Assembly (NCBI GenBank): GCA_022606425.2
Contig: JAHDVF020000986.1
Location: 516,001 to 580,000 of the forward strand
Direction: 5' to 3'
DNA: 64,000 nt
Source: Lepidostoma basale
Taxonomy: Eukaryota > Arthropoda > Insecta > Trichoptera > Lepidostomatidae
Shown: piece by piece, positions 9,678-21,039 of the stretch
Numbering within the stretch: position 1 is the first letter of the stretch
Layout of the letters: each line of letters opens with the position of its first letter
Position numbers and translations under genes: made by a program
Notes under the pieces: model-generated
Databases searched by the model: none
The model's input: the letters and a program-made list of their open reading frames with translations, nothing else
What the model was told of the DNA's origin: nothing

Positions 9678-10095
9678 AACCTGAAACGAAAAGTCTATGA
9701 AGCCTGCGTTCTGCCAGTTGGTGCTTATGGTCTTGAAACTGTTACATTGTCCAAAAAAAGTGCCGAGAAACTACGAGTGACCCAAAGAGCCATGGAAAGA
9801 GCCATGTTAGGAATAAGCCTAAGAGACAGAATCAGAAACGATAGGGTGAGAGAAAAAACAATGGTCACCGGGTGGCGACTCTAAAATGGCAATGGGCGGA
9901 TCACGTAGCCAAAAGCTCAGATGAAAAATGGAAAAGAAGACTGCTGACTTGGAGACCGTAAACGGCGGAGAGAAGTGCAGGGCGACCGCAACTACGGTGG
10001 AAGGATGATCTAAACAGACACGTCGGAATAACCTGGATGGAGGCCTTTGTCCTGGAGTGGACGGGAATAGGCTGAGGAAGAAGAAGAAGAAGTGT
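9678..10095 (+). mobile_element. LINE ORF2 C-terminal fragment (LRDRIRN family)
   Basis: Frame pieces read LKRKVYEACVLPVGAYGLET, VTQRAMERAMLGISLRDRIRN, then KWQWADHVA, RPQLRWKDD and GITWMEAF. This is the conserved post-RT tail of a second RTE-type family. It ends with an AAGAAGAAGAAG tail (10078-10092). A frameshift near 9880 splits the frame. Confidence 0.8.
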
Positions 10096-10795
10096 GGTTG
10101 GCGCAGGATAGCAAAGTCACGGTTGTAGTGTCAACTATGTATCTCGATGTATCATTGACCTTTTTTAATTTTCATACATTATTAGTCAACGCTGTTTAAA
10201 TTAACGGTGATTAATAACGCAAAGAAATGCTAAGAATGTACTATTCATAAAAAAAATTGTACCCAATCTAATCTATTTCCTTATGACTCATGATTACATA
10301 TTTTTTTATCAATATTTTTTTCCATGATTCATATAAATGCACAAATGTTATTTATGTTTTTTCAATAAACTTAAAGCATTTAACTCCAACTTATGTAATG
10401 GCATTATATTATTTATTTTATACCGGTTTACGACTATTTTCAACAGGATTAAATGTTGATTTCGAAATGTCATATTTCACAAAAGATAAGATTAAATCAT
10501 TTGATATAATACTTTAATCTTTGTATCCGTACAAACAACGGGTTTTAATAAGTACTATCTATACATAATTAATAATAGGTTTTCTCTTTTCCGTACCTGT
10601 CAGATCTTCCGAAATATTCAATATATCTCTGCTCTGTGAGTCTCCACAGCTTAAAAGCGATTCACTTGCTTATTCTTCTTATTCCTAGACTATTTTCCAT
10701 TAACTTGATGACGGCTCAATTCAAATGGTGTGTCCGGGACTGTTTGTCCTGGGTGGCGTCTGATGGTACCGGTATCTTTGACAACTCCTGTTGAT
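10096..10795. other. No gene recognised
   Basis: AT-rich. A 75-codon frame at 10290-10517 has no recognisable features. The piece 10600-10790 is less AT-rich, and GGTGTGTCCGGGACTGTTTG (about 10726) could be part of the LINE copy that follows. Confidence 0.35.
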
Positions 10796-10799
10796 AAAT

Positions 10800-11262
10800 A
10801 ATTAGGATTATATAAATGTACATAATCTTATCTTGAAACTCCGGCAAAGAATGATTAAATGTTATATATGGTATGTTCTACTATATGGTTGCGAAACCTG
10901 GTCTCTGAAAGTGAATGTAATGAACCGGTTGGAAGCGTTCGAGATGTGGATATACCGCAGAATGCTCCGTATACCGTGGACCGACAGGGTCAGTAATGCA
11001 GACGTACTGCAGAGAGCCAGAGCCAATAGAGAGCTGTTGTCAAGGTTGAAAATTAGAAAGGTCTCATATTTGGGTCATGTGCTAAGGGGAGAAAAATACC
11101 ACCTCCTTCGACTGATATTAATGGGTAAAGCGGAGGGACGTCGGGGAGTTGGTAGAAGGCAGCTGTCCTGGCTACGGAACCTTAAAGAGTGGACAGGAAT
11201 TAAAAGAGATCAGAACCTGTTCCAAGTGACGCAGAACAGAAATGCCTTTTGAAAAATTACGC
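10800..11262 (+). mobile_element. LINE ORF2 C-terminal fragment (third family)
   Basis: An open frame of 139 codons (10833-11252) includes YVLLYGCETWSL, FEMWIYRRMLRI, SNADVLQRA, YLGHVLRG and GRRQLSWLRNLKEWTGI. This is the standard tail of RTE-type 'endonuclease-reverse transcriptase' LINE proteins in arthropods. It has no stop over 139 codons, so it is fairly young but lacks the RT core. Confidence 0.8.
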
Positions 11263-11269
11263 TCGTCAT

Positions 11270-11925
11270 GTACCACCTTGCCAACGCATTATCAAATTTA
11301 ACATTTGATTATGCCATTCATATTGCAAAATGCCCTAAATAACATTCGACAATACCCTCGCATAGTGAAACTTGTCGAGGTTTTCGTGTTCAATATTTAA
11401 TGTGGAGTTTAACACCATTATTCTAGAAACAATTTAAATTAATGTAATAGGTTCATGAGGATTTACTTCTAATAAAAATCACAGTTAAACTATTAAAAAT
11501 TAATAGCAGAATCCAGTTATTTTGTTTTTAAGATTAAAAAGATAAATTTATAAGCGCAATGTCTAAATGAGTTTACTTCTGGGAACTCTGAAAATAAAAG
11601 CCCCGTAGTTAATAAGGCTGGCCTATTTTCCAGTAAGATAAACAATAATTCTTCACGTTTGTCTTACACGGGATACCATTACGGGGTGGCCTTAATCTTG
11701 CACTGTTCCTTTTTAATTAAATACGTATCGCGATAAGTACTGTAATAGATAATGTTCATTATTTATTCGTGCCTGTGCCTTAAACAAGCTCGCATACACC
11801 GCCAAATAAAAACGTAAGTACTTACTTTCGTGATTGTTTATTATGCATATACAATTATACATGGTTCATAAAAAAATATAAATTAATGTAAACATTGCAT
11901 TATTTTATATATTAATGCACAACCT
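11270..11925. other. Unassigned, with a foldback-family trace
   Basis: 11290-11450 shares phrases such as CATTATCAAATTT, ATTTAATGTGGAGTTT and CACCATT with 14090-14500, 16255-16370 and 43255-43500, so it is a degraded member of that repeat. The rest is AT-rich without recognisable genes. Confidence 0.4.
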
Positions 11926-11929
11926 TCGT

Positions 11930-12100
11930 GGCACAGCGGCAAGAGCTACGAGCACACCCTGGTCCCAGGTTCGATTCCCGGCGATGCGATGGCAATGTGA
12001 TTCTTACAGTTAATTTGTCTGGCGTAGAATTCTCGTAACAATAAGATGACGATAGGTTAGCTAACTATCACATGTCAGTATAATCAATATAATAGCCGAA
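11930..12100 (+). mobile_element. tRNA-derived SINE
   Basis: CCTTCGTGGCACAGCGGCAAG (A-box region), GGTTCGATTCCCGG (B box), then GTGTAGAATTC-like body (GGCGTAGAATTCTCG) and ACAATAAGATGACGATAGG. It follows the family consensus, diverged. It directly precedes a CR1-like LINE fragment. Confidence 0.75.
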
Positions 12101-12612
12101 TAAATTGTACTTCACTGGCTTAAGAGTCCAGAAAGAATCCAGTATAAACTCTTCTGGACTCTTCAAAGCGCTACATGGAATGGCTCCAAATTATATATCC
12201 GAACTCTGTATAACGGACAGCCCAAATACAAGGAAATCCACACTTCGCTCGGCAAACTCCTCGGCAACAGGAAGATTAGTTGAGCCAAAGCGTTGCCCTA
12301 GCACAAATTTCGGGGATCGAGCGTTTGCGGTAGCCGGTCCATCAGCTTAGAACAATCTTCCTTCACACCTCAGATGCATAAATGATCCGACAAACTTCAG
12401 ATCTAAGCTAAAAACCCGTATTTTGAATATTTTATACCCAATTTAAAACATATTTTGTTCTATTATTATATATTTTCTAATCGGTTGCGAATATCAATCA
12501 GATGCAGCGTTCACATTTAGATTTAAAACACGTCTTTATGCGCCCTTGAGGTGATTACATCACAAAAACGGCGCTTTAAAAGTTAACATATTATTATTAT
12601 TATTATTATTAT
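12100..12612 (+). mobile_element. CR1/L2-like LINE 3' end
   Basis: The 81-codon frame (12105-12350) contains LFKALHGMAPNYISELC, NTRKSTLRSANSS, and FGDRAFAVAGPSA. 'DRAF-VAGP' with a following 'WNNLP' block is the C-terminal signature of CR1/L2-type LINE proteins; here a stop interrupts just after SA. It ends in (ATT)n. Diverged copies lie at 20462-21035 (minus) and 30635-31060 (plus). Confidence 0.75.
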
Positions 12613-13040
12613 AAATTTTATGTGTTATTTGCATGTACGGCGGGACATAGAGGAAAATAGGAGTAAAAGTTTTCAACTAGCAATAATCGCACCTCGGATA
12701 AACCTCATTGGTTACGATATCGCCACTGCGGAAATAGGAGTAGATTAAATGTGGCCTGGGTCCCTCCAAGTCCCACATGAACAAGGGAGTGGCCTAGGGA
12801 TTGAATAAGCGAAGCTGACGAAAGGCGCCGTTCGCCTATAACAGCTTCGGGTAAGCAGTGGGAATCCTCTATGTCCTATGTCCTATACAATATCGATATG
12901 GTACCTCTATGGGATCGAACAACCCGTTAAAAAATTAAAATTCAAAATGAAATGATTTCTGATTGATTTTAATTACACGGGCCTTCTCTACCACCATTCA
13001 TTCACCAAAAATTAATCGCGTGTATATAAAATAATAATTG
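12613..13040. other. Unassigned, possible repeat
   Basis: A GC-moderate block (12630-12890) reads like a dispersed non-coding repeat (GTACGGCGGGACATAGAGG … GAATCCTCTATGTCCTATG). Its two ends are roughly complementary (ACATAGAGGA and TCCTCTATGT), hinting at a small inverted-repeat element of about 230 bp. No gene. Confidence 0.4.
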
Positions 13041-13044
13041 GATG

Positions 13045-13235
13045 GCGTGAAAAAAAAATATGTATAGAGGATGCGGACGTCAGGAACGGGATGAATATAG
13101 GATAGATGAAGTGGCGAGAACTGTCAAGAGATTTTTGCGATAAAAGAATGCCGGTGACAGAAAGAAACTCCACTTTTAGAAGAATAAAAGATAAGGTCAG
13201 AAAAGTAAGATCAGTAAACGATGAGTCACTATAAA
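13045..13235 (+). mobile_element. LINE fragment (RTE-like)
   Basis: Frame text 'MKWRELSRDFCDKRMPVTERN' matches the conserved 'KWR-VSGI-CDR-MP' block of RTE-type LINE proteins. It is short and truncated on both sides. Confidence 0.6.
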
Positions 13236-13277
13236 ATATAAGGTGCATAATGAATATACAAAGGGAATTTCAAAGTT

Positions 13278-13510
13278 TTATCCGTAACCCAATTGGGTTT
13301 TTTTTTTAAATAAATTAAATAAAAATAAAAAATAATTAAAATAAAAATAAAAGAACACCCCCACGATCATGGCGTAAAGAAGTGTATTTCCGTGACTATA
13401 AAGAAGAGAAGGATAGGAAGACCCCAAATAACATGACTGACGAATGTGAGGAGGAGCATGAAACAGGATGAGATGAAGAGAAAGAATAGATCGTAAGTTG
13501 AACATTTGTT
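13278..13510 (+). repeat. LINE 3' tail plus further LINE debris
   Basis: AACCCAATTGGGTTTT followed by an A-rich tail (13288-13345) also ends the LINE copy at 19050-19610, so it is a severely truncated copy of that family. 13370-13500 contains purine-rich text (AGAAGAGAAGGATAGGAAGA) similar to degraded LINE tails. Confidence 0.5.
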
Positions 13511-13514
13511 ATAG

Positions 13515-15165
13515 CTGTGAACCAATTCTCAATAAATGTGAAATATCTTCTTTATTACAGACATTCAAAAACTGACAAAATCTCATGAATATAAAATGGA
13601 TATCAAGATGCATGAATCACCTTTATTTCTTCACCCTGTTTCGTGATATTCCAACCCTGGCTTCGTGCCTCCCAAAATGAAGCATGCCGGTACGTGCTGC
13701 ATTATCATTACGCTCCCGGTGCATACAAATATTATGCACACAAGTTTATTAAGTGTGCGCACGATCTAGTGTGCTGGGGCTCTTCAATGGTTTATACTTT
13801 ATACAAATTCTTTTGCCGCTCTCGTCCAAATTAGTTTCTTTTGATACGGAGTATTCCGCCCGAGCTAACGCTTCTCAGAGAGAACTTCTGTGAGTGCACA
13901 GATGGTATAACTACCAGCGTAATGTTGATTAAATGAGCATCCAGTATTCTGTCAATAGGATTTTTTTATACACGAGAAACAGGCTTAATAATTTAATGTA
14001 TAAAAATTTGATTTTCTTTAATATGATTAAAATGTTATAGATTATCATAATAGTAATATATTTGCCGAGTTAAACTATTTCTTGGTTATTAATAAACGTT
14101 TTAAATAATTAATACGAATGAAAACGTCAGTTCTCTAGAAGTTTTATTACATTTTATGGGAATGACATGTTTTTCCCTTCTAAGGCATTATCAAATGTGA
14201 CGAAACTTCAACTCGTTGCAGTTTATGGTAATTAACGAAAAAAAAATTAACTTTATACATTTTTAACAATGAATTATTTGGGTAGGTCCAGAAATATTGG
14301 AAAGTGTTTCTTGGAACTAGTTAAGAAATTTTATGACAATGATTACATAGTTAGAGGATACTAAATGATATTATATAAATCAAAAATAAGTTATTTGAGG
14401 TAGGAAGAAATAGAGTGTTTCTAAGAAAACTTTAAATAAAAATTATTGTTTCTTGAACAATAATTTTAAACTCCATGTTTTATAATAAATACTTACTTCC
14501 CCATTCTAAGACATCCTCAAATGATAATATCTTCTAAGGCAATATCATTTAATTATGCCTTAAAACTCGTATATATATTATCATTAGTATTATCAAATAT
14601 GTACAAACATTTACAAAAAAATTACAAAGTGTACAATGCAAAGCAATTTGATAATGCCTTAGCAAGGCATTTTATCATTAAAAACAAACAAATATCTTTA
14701 ACAACAATCAAATAAAAAAAAATTTAAACTAGACTCGTTTCATAAATTTTGCAATAAACCGGTAAAAATTTTGGGATTCTTGCGTAAAATATTTTTACAA
14801 TTGACAAAAAATGTGTATGCGGTCACATGATATGAAAGTTTTGTATATGTTTTGCCTTATTATCATAAATAATTAATTTAGTAAAGTACTCTCAGGTGGT
14901 GCATGAACGTGTAGCTAACGCGAGGCAGACGCCATCTTGCGCCCAAAATGAAAGTGCGGTACCATGTTTCACTAATCAAAAAATATTATATTCCACCTAT
15001 ATACGAATTTCTTTATCGCAAGAAATTTTCAACGGTGAACTTAACCTTCAAAATAAGTGAGATTTACGAATCAATTAATAATTAAAATGGAAAAGGCACA
15101 TCTGTGTAACACACTGTTCCAAAAGTTCAAACTGACGTAATTCGATACAAACATAGCTTAACCCT
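13515..15165. other. Unassigned, with a decayed hammerhead-type repeat
   Basis: 13600-13930 is less AT-rich, without an assignable frame. 14090-14210 and 14500-14670 carry the repeat phrase CTAAGGCATTATCAAATG. On the minus strand this reads TTGATAATGCCTTAG, followed by AACATGTC, which resembles a decayed hammerhead core. The remainder is AT-rich. No gene recognised. Confidence 0.4.
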
Positions 15166-15169
15166 ATTT

Positions 15170-15405
15170 TTTAACCCTTATAATCTCTTCACGGGCAAGG
15201 AAGGTCCCCCCTCGTGTAGTGTTACAAAAAAATGGCGAAAACAAAGTCCTACCAACGAATCTTACAACTGAAAAAAAAATCAACCAAGTTAACTTTAACA
15301 CCGGCGCCCCTGGAAACGACACAAAGTCAGCCAAACCTTCCACCACAATACAAAAGTAAAAGGAATATTTACCCACTACCACCATTGACACGAGAAAGAA
15401 GTAAA
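15170..15405 (+). repeat. LINE/SINE 3' repeat ('CCCCTGGAAACGACAC' family)
   Basis: Shares CGCCCCTGGAAACGACAC and AAACCTTCCAC with 20004-20150. Its end CCATTGACACGAG is shared with the minus-strand LINE fragment at 33405-33655. The 73-codon frame (15232-15453) runs through it but is not conserved between copies, so it is not called as a gene. Confidence 0.55.
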
Positions 15406-15840
15406 TGCAACTTGTGTGCAACTATGCGAAAAATCCCAGTCATTTTTCGATAGAAAAAAAACAATTGTGTAAATTGCATTTTAAGTTTTAAAACTATTTC
15501 ACATAGGTCCTTCTTTGTAAACTGTAAAATAACAAATAGTTTTAAAATAATGATTAATAAATTACAAGAAATCTTTGAGGCAGATATTCGCCCCCGTGGC
15601 ATTTTTCTTATACACATGTTAGGGGCGATAATCGTCCGCATTGAATTGAATAAATAAATACACGTTGTACTTTTTATGTTCCAGGTCGATTTCGTTTGAC
15701 CACCATTATGACTTCACTGACATTTGTCAGATCATATTTGACAGAAATAGAAATTAATCGATAATAATTTGTCATATTCGAACTAAAAAAATGACAGTTA
15801 AACAAACTCGTCCTGAAACATAAAACGCACCTTAGCAAGC
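15406..15840. other. No gene recognised
   Basis: AT-rich sequence without clear features. Confidence 0.35.
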
Positions 15841-15854
15841 CATTATAACATGTA

Positions 15855-16070
15855 GGTATATACAGGGTGTGGCGTAAAGAGTAGATAACCTGTTACCCGT
15901 GGGTGGGGGAAGTCATGACTGATCAGAAAATGAAAATTGATGTTTAGTGAAAGTATCATGGTTTTCGAGTTTTTGGCCATTTTCAAAATTTCATAAATAA
16001 TTACCCCCCTGGTCACTCCTTGAAATAATTTAGAAAGCTTTTGCGTAGTTTTTTACTATCAACCTACAGC
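15855..16070. repeat. Possible repeat terminus (ACAGGGTGTGGCG…)
   Basis: ATATACAGGGTGTGGCGTAAAG at 15858 resembles the 'ACAGGGTG' termini common in insect repeats. The block to about 16070 is of even composition. The other end was not found. Confidence 0.3.
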
Positions 16071-16079
16071 AAGAACTAA

Positions 16080-16380
16080 ACAGTTATTTAATTAATACGA
16101 ATAATAGCGTCAAATTTATTATATTTTATGAGAATGCCATGTTTCGCCCTACTAAGACATTATCATATGTATATGTTTGCGGACATTTGATAACGCCTTA
16201 TTTACTTACTTACTTAAACAGCCATTGCCATCCACTGCTTGACGTAGGCCTCCCCATTTAATTAAATAATTTGATAATGCCTTAGTATAGCTTCTAGAAA
16301 ACAGACGTTTTCTATCTTATTCATTATTTAATATGGAGTTTTAGACCATTGTTCAAGAAACAATATATATTTATATGGAG
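16080..16380. repeat. Foldback family with decayed hammerhead-like core
   Basis: Left part: CATGTTTCGCCCTACTAAGACATTATC (16139-16165), on the minus strand a GATAATGTCTTAG and GGGCGAAACATG arrangement. Right part: TTGATAATGCCTTAGTATAGC (16270) followed by AACAGACGTTTTC. These are relics of the same family as 43255-43500. 16195-16262 holds a short LINE 3' end (ACTTACTTACTTAAACAGCC), minus strand. Confidence 0.45.
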
Positions 16381-16384
16381 TTTT

Positions 16385-17140
16385 ACATCTGAGTTTTACT
16401 GAGCATTCATCAATTACAAATGTTTTAATTCAATAAGTTCCAATGTTATCAATTTTATGTCTACGATAATTCACTACACTATGTATGATATACTGTTTGT
16501 TTTTGTACAACGTGTTTTCATATTCAACATGAACGTTGTATTAGTTTGTGTGCCTTGTTACTTGCTACCTAGTTTCAGGCATGTCAAGCAACTCAAGCCA
16601 AGTTCATAACGGGCAAAGTGCAAAATAACGAGATCCAACTTATCGACTGCAAAACTTTTCATGGCAACCTGTTCACTTTGCACCGTTCTAACTTAAATGC
16701 AGACTTTTCACTGCTTAGGATATCGAGAATTATTTTCACAGAATTCAGTGCTAACTCTTGACACTGACACTAACGTATCTGCAATATTTTTGTTAGGTAC
16801 ATCTATTAATTTGACTCTTCCACTTACACGTATAAGTGTTCCATGCAATATGAGTGAAGTTTTAATGAAAACGCATATTTTCTAGACCGAATGTATCCCA
16901 TATGTAGGGTATGATCAAATCTGTCGAAAATCAAACTTGTATCCGTTTATATATATCAGAGTTTATGAAGCAGAATACGGTTATTAAGTTATTTGAAATG
17001 CCTCCGTTATATGTATTTTATTAAAAATAATAATTTCTTAGAAATACGTGCTTATAATTAATTATTCAATTTTCCATTTAACCTTATGCTATTATTTATA
17101 TTAACCCTAAATAGGATAAGAGGAAAATAATTCCCACTTG
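16385..17140. other. No gene recognised
   Basis: AT-rich. A 62-codon frame at 16697-16885 has no recognisable features. Confidence 0.35.
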
Positions 17141-17142
17141 AT

Positions 17143-17404
17143 ACATCGCACGCTTAATAGAACACAGGCTTAACTCAAAAAGCAAGTTTTGCTCAATCTG
17201 ACATGAGTCGGTGTTTTAACAAAAACAGTCGAAAAACACGTACGAATGGATAGCGTTAACATTGTGAACGATTATCGTACTACGAATGGATAGCGTTAAC
17301 ATTGTGAAAAATATATGGATAGCGTTAACACAAGCCTCTGTCTAATGTTAACTCAATTGTGACCTAAACCATAATCGGTCAGTTTACTATTAAGCGTGCG
17401 ACAT
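17143..17404. mobile_element. MITE with 14-bp TIRs and 4-bp target duplication
   Basis: The perfect 14-bp terminal inverted repeats are CGCACGCTTAATAG (17147-17160) and CTATTAAGCGTGCG (17387-17400). They are flanked by ACAT on both sides (17143-17146, 17401-17404). The interior has two and a half direct copies of a unit containing ATGGATAGCGTTAACA (17246-17325). No coding capacity. A 4-bp TSD with CGCACG termini does not let me name a superfamily. Confidence 0.75.
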
Positions 17405-18285
17405 ATTTCTATTGACACCTGTTAGTATTACCCAGAAATACAATATAATTTTAATAAAATGTATTTATAATAAAATGTATGGAATGAAAATAATGATAAT
17501 TCAGAAGGAGTACTTTAATACATTATTTTTTTGTGTATTTTTATACCTCTCCATTGAAAACAGTCCTATTGAACAATTAGGAGTTAAAGTCTAATAGAAT
17601 ATTCCCCATAAAATTTGTAATTTAAAAACCGATGAAATTCATTTTTTCAATAATAGTTTGTTTACATATTGACCCATCAATAAGTATTACACTATGCCAA
17701 GCCTGAACTGTGACAATTTTTCAATTTTCCGTTGCTTTATATTATTTAAAAATATTTCAAATGGTTAATTTCGCAGATTTTATATTGATCAAAAAAAATG
17801 CACTGGTCAAATAAATCCATAAAAAATGAGTAAAAAAAAATATTGAACGAATTATTTTAAAACTAATTAAAAATAAATACAATTAAAATAATTACACACG
17901 GTTGTTTACATAGGCATATTTTTCGATAAAATCTGATAAGAAAATTATAAGCTGCATTTTTTTCCATTATTGGTTTCAATTAAAATATTTGATCCTTGCG
18001 GGTGTTTATCCCGAGGATATTATTACTATGTATTATAAAATTTATTTCTATATTGCGTGTTTAAATTCTACAGAGCTGACTCAGTCAAACTATGGGGTCC
18101 ATGGGCCATCTATATAGGTTCCGACATTCGCCTTACAGCTGAGGAAACCATGGAAAACCTCAACCGGAGCATTTAGAGTATGATTATGGGGAGAATAAGA
18201 AGATGTTCGAAAATGTTTATTATATAAATTGTGTACACTTAATATAGCTTATGACTATATGGGTAATCACTATATTTACAAATAT
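17405..18285. other. No gene recognised
   Basis: AT-rich to about 18065. 18070-18190 contains a GC-richer block (GGGGTCCATGGGCCATC, CATGGAAAACCTCAACCGG) with no identified frame; possibly an old gene or LINE fragment. Confidence 0.35.
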
Positions 18286-18289
18286 TTCA

Positions 18290-18690
18290 TTTTTCTAATG
18301 TCCTTAATTTATAATTTATGCTGGTGCCTACCCTTCTCCTGGAATGCCAATCGCAAGTCTTGATGTTTGAGGATAGCCAGAAAGTCGTCAAGGGGAATCG
18401 CTTTCTTCTGGGTCTCTTTCTCCGGCTTCCATCTATCGCTGACGAACATCGGGCAAAGCAGAAGAACGTGCTCGATAGTTTGTTCGGTTGCATTGTCACA
18501 TTAGCAACCATTTCCACTTTTAATTTGGAATCTCCAGAGATAGGATAATGTCGCTCCGTGGCCGGTGAATACCTCGGAGAGTTCGAACGTCGTGATGATT
18601 TTTTACTGAACTTGTTGGTGCGTAGGAATATCTTCGTGCCTTTGCCGGTATTAGCTGCATACTCGTATTTCATTTCAATCAACCATAAGT
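18290..18690 (-). mobile_element. LINE ORF2 C-terminal zinc-knuckle fragment
   Basis: In the minus frame with one in-frame stop the text is CDNATEQTIEHVLLLCPMF followed by VSDRWKPE and ends HKL-stop near 18310. The C…H…C pattern with 'T-EH-L--CP-F' is the zinc-binding C-terminus of LINE reverse-transcriptase proteins (R1/Jockey/CR1 groups). The 131-codon frame in another phase is a shadow. Confidence 0.7.
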
Positions 18691-18699
18691 ATTATAATA

Positions 18700-19045
18700 A
18701 CATCAAAGTTTAAATAATCGTATGATCCGAGATCAAAAGATATTAACTGTTTCCAAATGCAAACAAACAAAAGATTTACAATAGATTTTTTTGTAATGTT
18801 ATTAAATTTGGGCGTCTTTTTACTACGTAAAATAAAAATATATTCATTAAGCATGCAAGATTAAAATACGTTTTTTGTTTTTTTATTTCTGAAAAACATG
18901 TAACTGTGATTATTTATATGTACCAGCAAAATATTAACATAGGTATGTATGGATTTGGTGCATGATAATACAATATAATACGCACCCTCTGAGAATATAT
19001 AATAAAATTTCAGAATGGTCATATAAGTCCAGTCGGCTTTATTCT
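18700..19045. other. No gene recognised
   Basis: AT-rich, no feature seen. Confidence 0.4.
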
Positions 19046-19049
19046 AAGA

Positions 19050-19612
19050 GAGGGGCCCTTCTTATTGTATATCCTGCAGTGGCGTGCAAAAACCCGTAAA
19101 ATAAACTATACATTTAACAATGATAAGGTAACAGGTAATGGTTATCTTCGACAACATCAACAAAGACCGTTTTATCTCCCAACATGCATAGCCAACCTGC
19201 TTCTGGTGATGTATACATACAACCCCAACCATACAAGTTTACAGACAAACAAAACAAATGGACATATCAGACCTGACCAAATATGAGACCTTAAAAATTG
19301 TATACAGAATGACCATGGAAAAGACAACAGAGAGCATTTACAAACTAACTAAAAATTCAGACATACACAGACACCGGACCAGGAACTGCGATAGATACCA
19401 CTTACCGATTGCACGAACTAAGACAGGACAATCAAGGATATTGAACAATGGACTGAAACTTTAAATGAGAAACTACCAAAAGACACAAGGAGACTCACTA
19501 CAACTCAATATAAAATATTTCTGAAATAATACATAATTAATAGTAAGATCTAAAAATGTATCCATATAACCCAATTGGGTTTTAAAAAAAATTCATTAAA
19601 TAAAAATAATAA
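19050..19612 (+). mobile_element. CR1/L2-like LINE 3' end
   Basis: Two frames hold HRHRTRNCDRYHLPIARTKTGQ and ILNNGLKL, then NEKLPKDTRRL and TTQYKIFLK. This matches the C-terminal 'TR…P-ARTS-G--SI--G-KL-N-LP' signature of CR1-like LINEs. The 3' end is AACCCAATTGGGTTTT plus an A-rich tail (19570-19612), shared with 13288. A frameshift separates the two parts. Confidence 0.7.
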
Positions 19613-19615
19613 TAA

Positions 19616-19740
19616 TAAAATGCCGGTGGGGAGAGCAATCAAAATGCTGAACGTGATCGCTTTGGAGATCGACGTATTTCATATTAGTAAAAGTACGTTC
19701 AGAAGACAATACTCTTGATTTTAGAGAGCATCTTGCATTC
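19616..19740 (+). repeat. Dispersed 3' repeat ('CCGGTGGGGAGAGCAA' family)
   Basis: GCCGGTGGGGAGAGCAAT, then TTTGGAGATCGACG and TTTCATATTAGT. The same succession occurs on the minus strand at 55490-55568. Probably a LINE 3' end; family unknown. Confidence 0.55.
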
Positions 19741-20003
19741 CTAAAATCGAACCATATCCCATGCGTTTCTAGTACATATTATATGTTTTACCTATCATTT
19801 TACCATTATTATACTCGTATATAATAGCCATAAACTTTAATGTTTGTTTGTAATATATTTGAAAAATAAACTGATTTAACGGAGAAAAATTTATCCTTCA
19901 CATTAAAAACCGGAGTGACGTTAAATGCGTAGTACTAAAACTTTAACTATGCATTTGGCGTTAAGGAAGTTGTAGCCATGTGTAATATTATTGAAATTAT
20001 AAC
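19741..20003. other. No gene recognised
   Basis: AT-rich, no feature seen. Confidence 0.4.
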
Positions 20004-20150
20004 ATAACACCCGACGCCCCTGGAAACGACACAAAGTCAGAAAAACCTTCCACTACTATGCAAGAGAAGGTGGAGAGATAAGGAAAGAGAAGGGAGAGAA
20101 AGGAAAGAGATAAGTGTCTTGCCTTGCCATTGACGCGAAAGATAATATCA
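20004..20150 (+). repeat. LINE/SINE 3' repeat ('CCCCTGGAAACGACAC' family)
   Basis: Second copy of the block at 15296-15403, with an internal AGGAAAGAGAAGGGAGAGAA purine insertion. Ends CCATTGACGCGAAAG. Confidence 0.55.
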
Positions 20151-20460
20151 TAAATCCATGAACATTTAAATTATATAAGAATTAGCTAGGTCTACATACA
20201 ATTCTGGTATTAGAAATCAGTTCCAATAAAGTTTTATTATTTAAACACGCTATGAGGCTAGAAACTGCAATCATCAATTAACCCACCGAAATCTGATTAT
20301 ATGCATTTTCTTTGGAGGAAGTTACGCATTATAGCACGGTTTCTTCACCTTTGTCTCTATCAGTGTTCCTATATTCATGCTATTGTAAAGAAAATTTCAC
20401 GAATTCATCAATCAGTTCTATGGTTAATGATATCTTCTCACCCTCTTTGTTTTATTTTTT
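20151..20460. other. No gene recognised
   Basis: AT-rich, no feature seen. Confidence 0.4.
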
Positions 20461-20461
20461 T

Positions 20462-21035
20462 ATAATAATAATAATATGCTAACTTTAAAGCGGTGTGTTT
20501 GTGACGTTATCACCTCAAGGATGCATTAAGACGTGTTCATCTAAATATGAACGCTGCATCTGAAATTCGCGATCGGTTAGAATAATATAAAACAAATATA
20601 TAATACATGTTGGGTTTTAATTTGGATATGAAATATAAAAAAGATGGGATTTCACCTTAGATCTACAATCTGTCGGATCATTTATGAATCTATGAAGAAA
20701 GATTGTTTAAAGCTGATGCGCCGGCGACTGCAAAGGCTCGATCCCAGAAGTTGGTACTAGGACAACGCTTCGGCTCATCTAGTATATCTACTGCAGAGGA
20801 GTTTGCCGGCAAACTGTAGATTTCCCTAAATTTGTGCTGTCCGTTATACACGTATATACTCGTACACTTCGTTATACACTTCGGATAGACGAATAACTCG
20901 GTGCCATTCCATGTAGCCCTTTGAAGACTGTCATGCTATTGTCGCAACGGAGAAGAGAGTCCAGCTATTTGCTAGGTCTTCAACAGCTATTCTAATTCTC
21001 AAAGCATAATCGAGTTCTAATTAATCACATCAGGC
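20462..21035 (-). mobile_element. CR1/L2-like LINE 3' end (dead)
   Basis: Reverse-complement homologue of 12100-12612: AGGTGATAACGTCAC, GAACGCTGCATCTG (plus-strand text 20551-20566), GAGTTTGCCGGCAAACT and CCATTCCATGTAGCCC all have counterparts there. Frames are broken by stops and a small inserted repeat near 20850-20890. Confidence 0.7.
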
Positions 21036-21039
21036 TGGA

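Noticed and set aside
18287..18682. 131-codon minus-strand frame
   Set aside because: Basic, Ser-rich text in one phase, while another phase shows the LINE zinc-knuckle motif; it is a shadow of the LINE.
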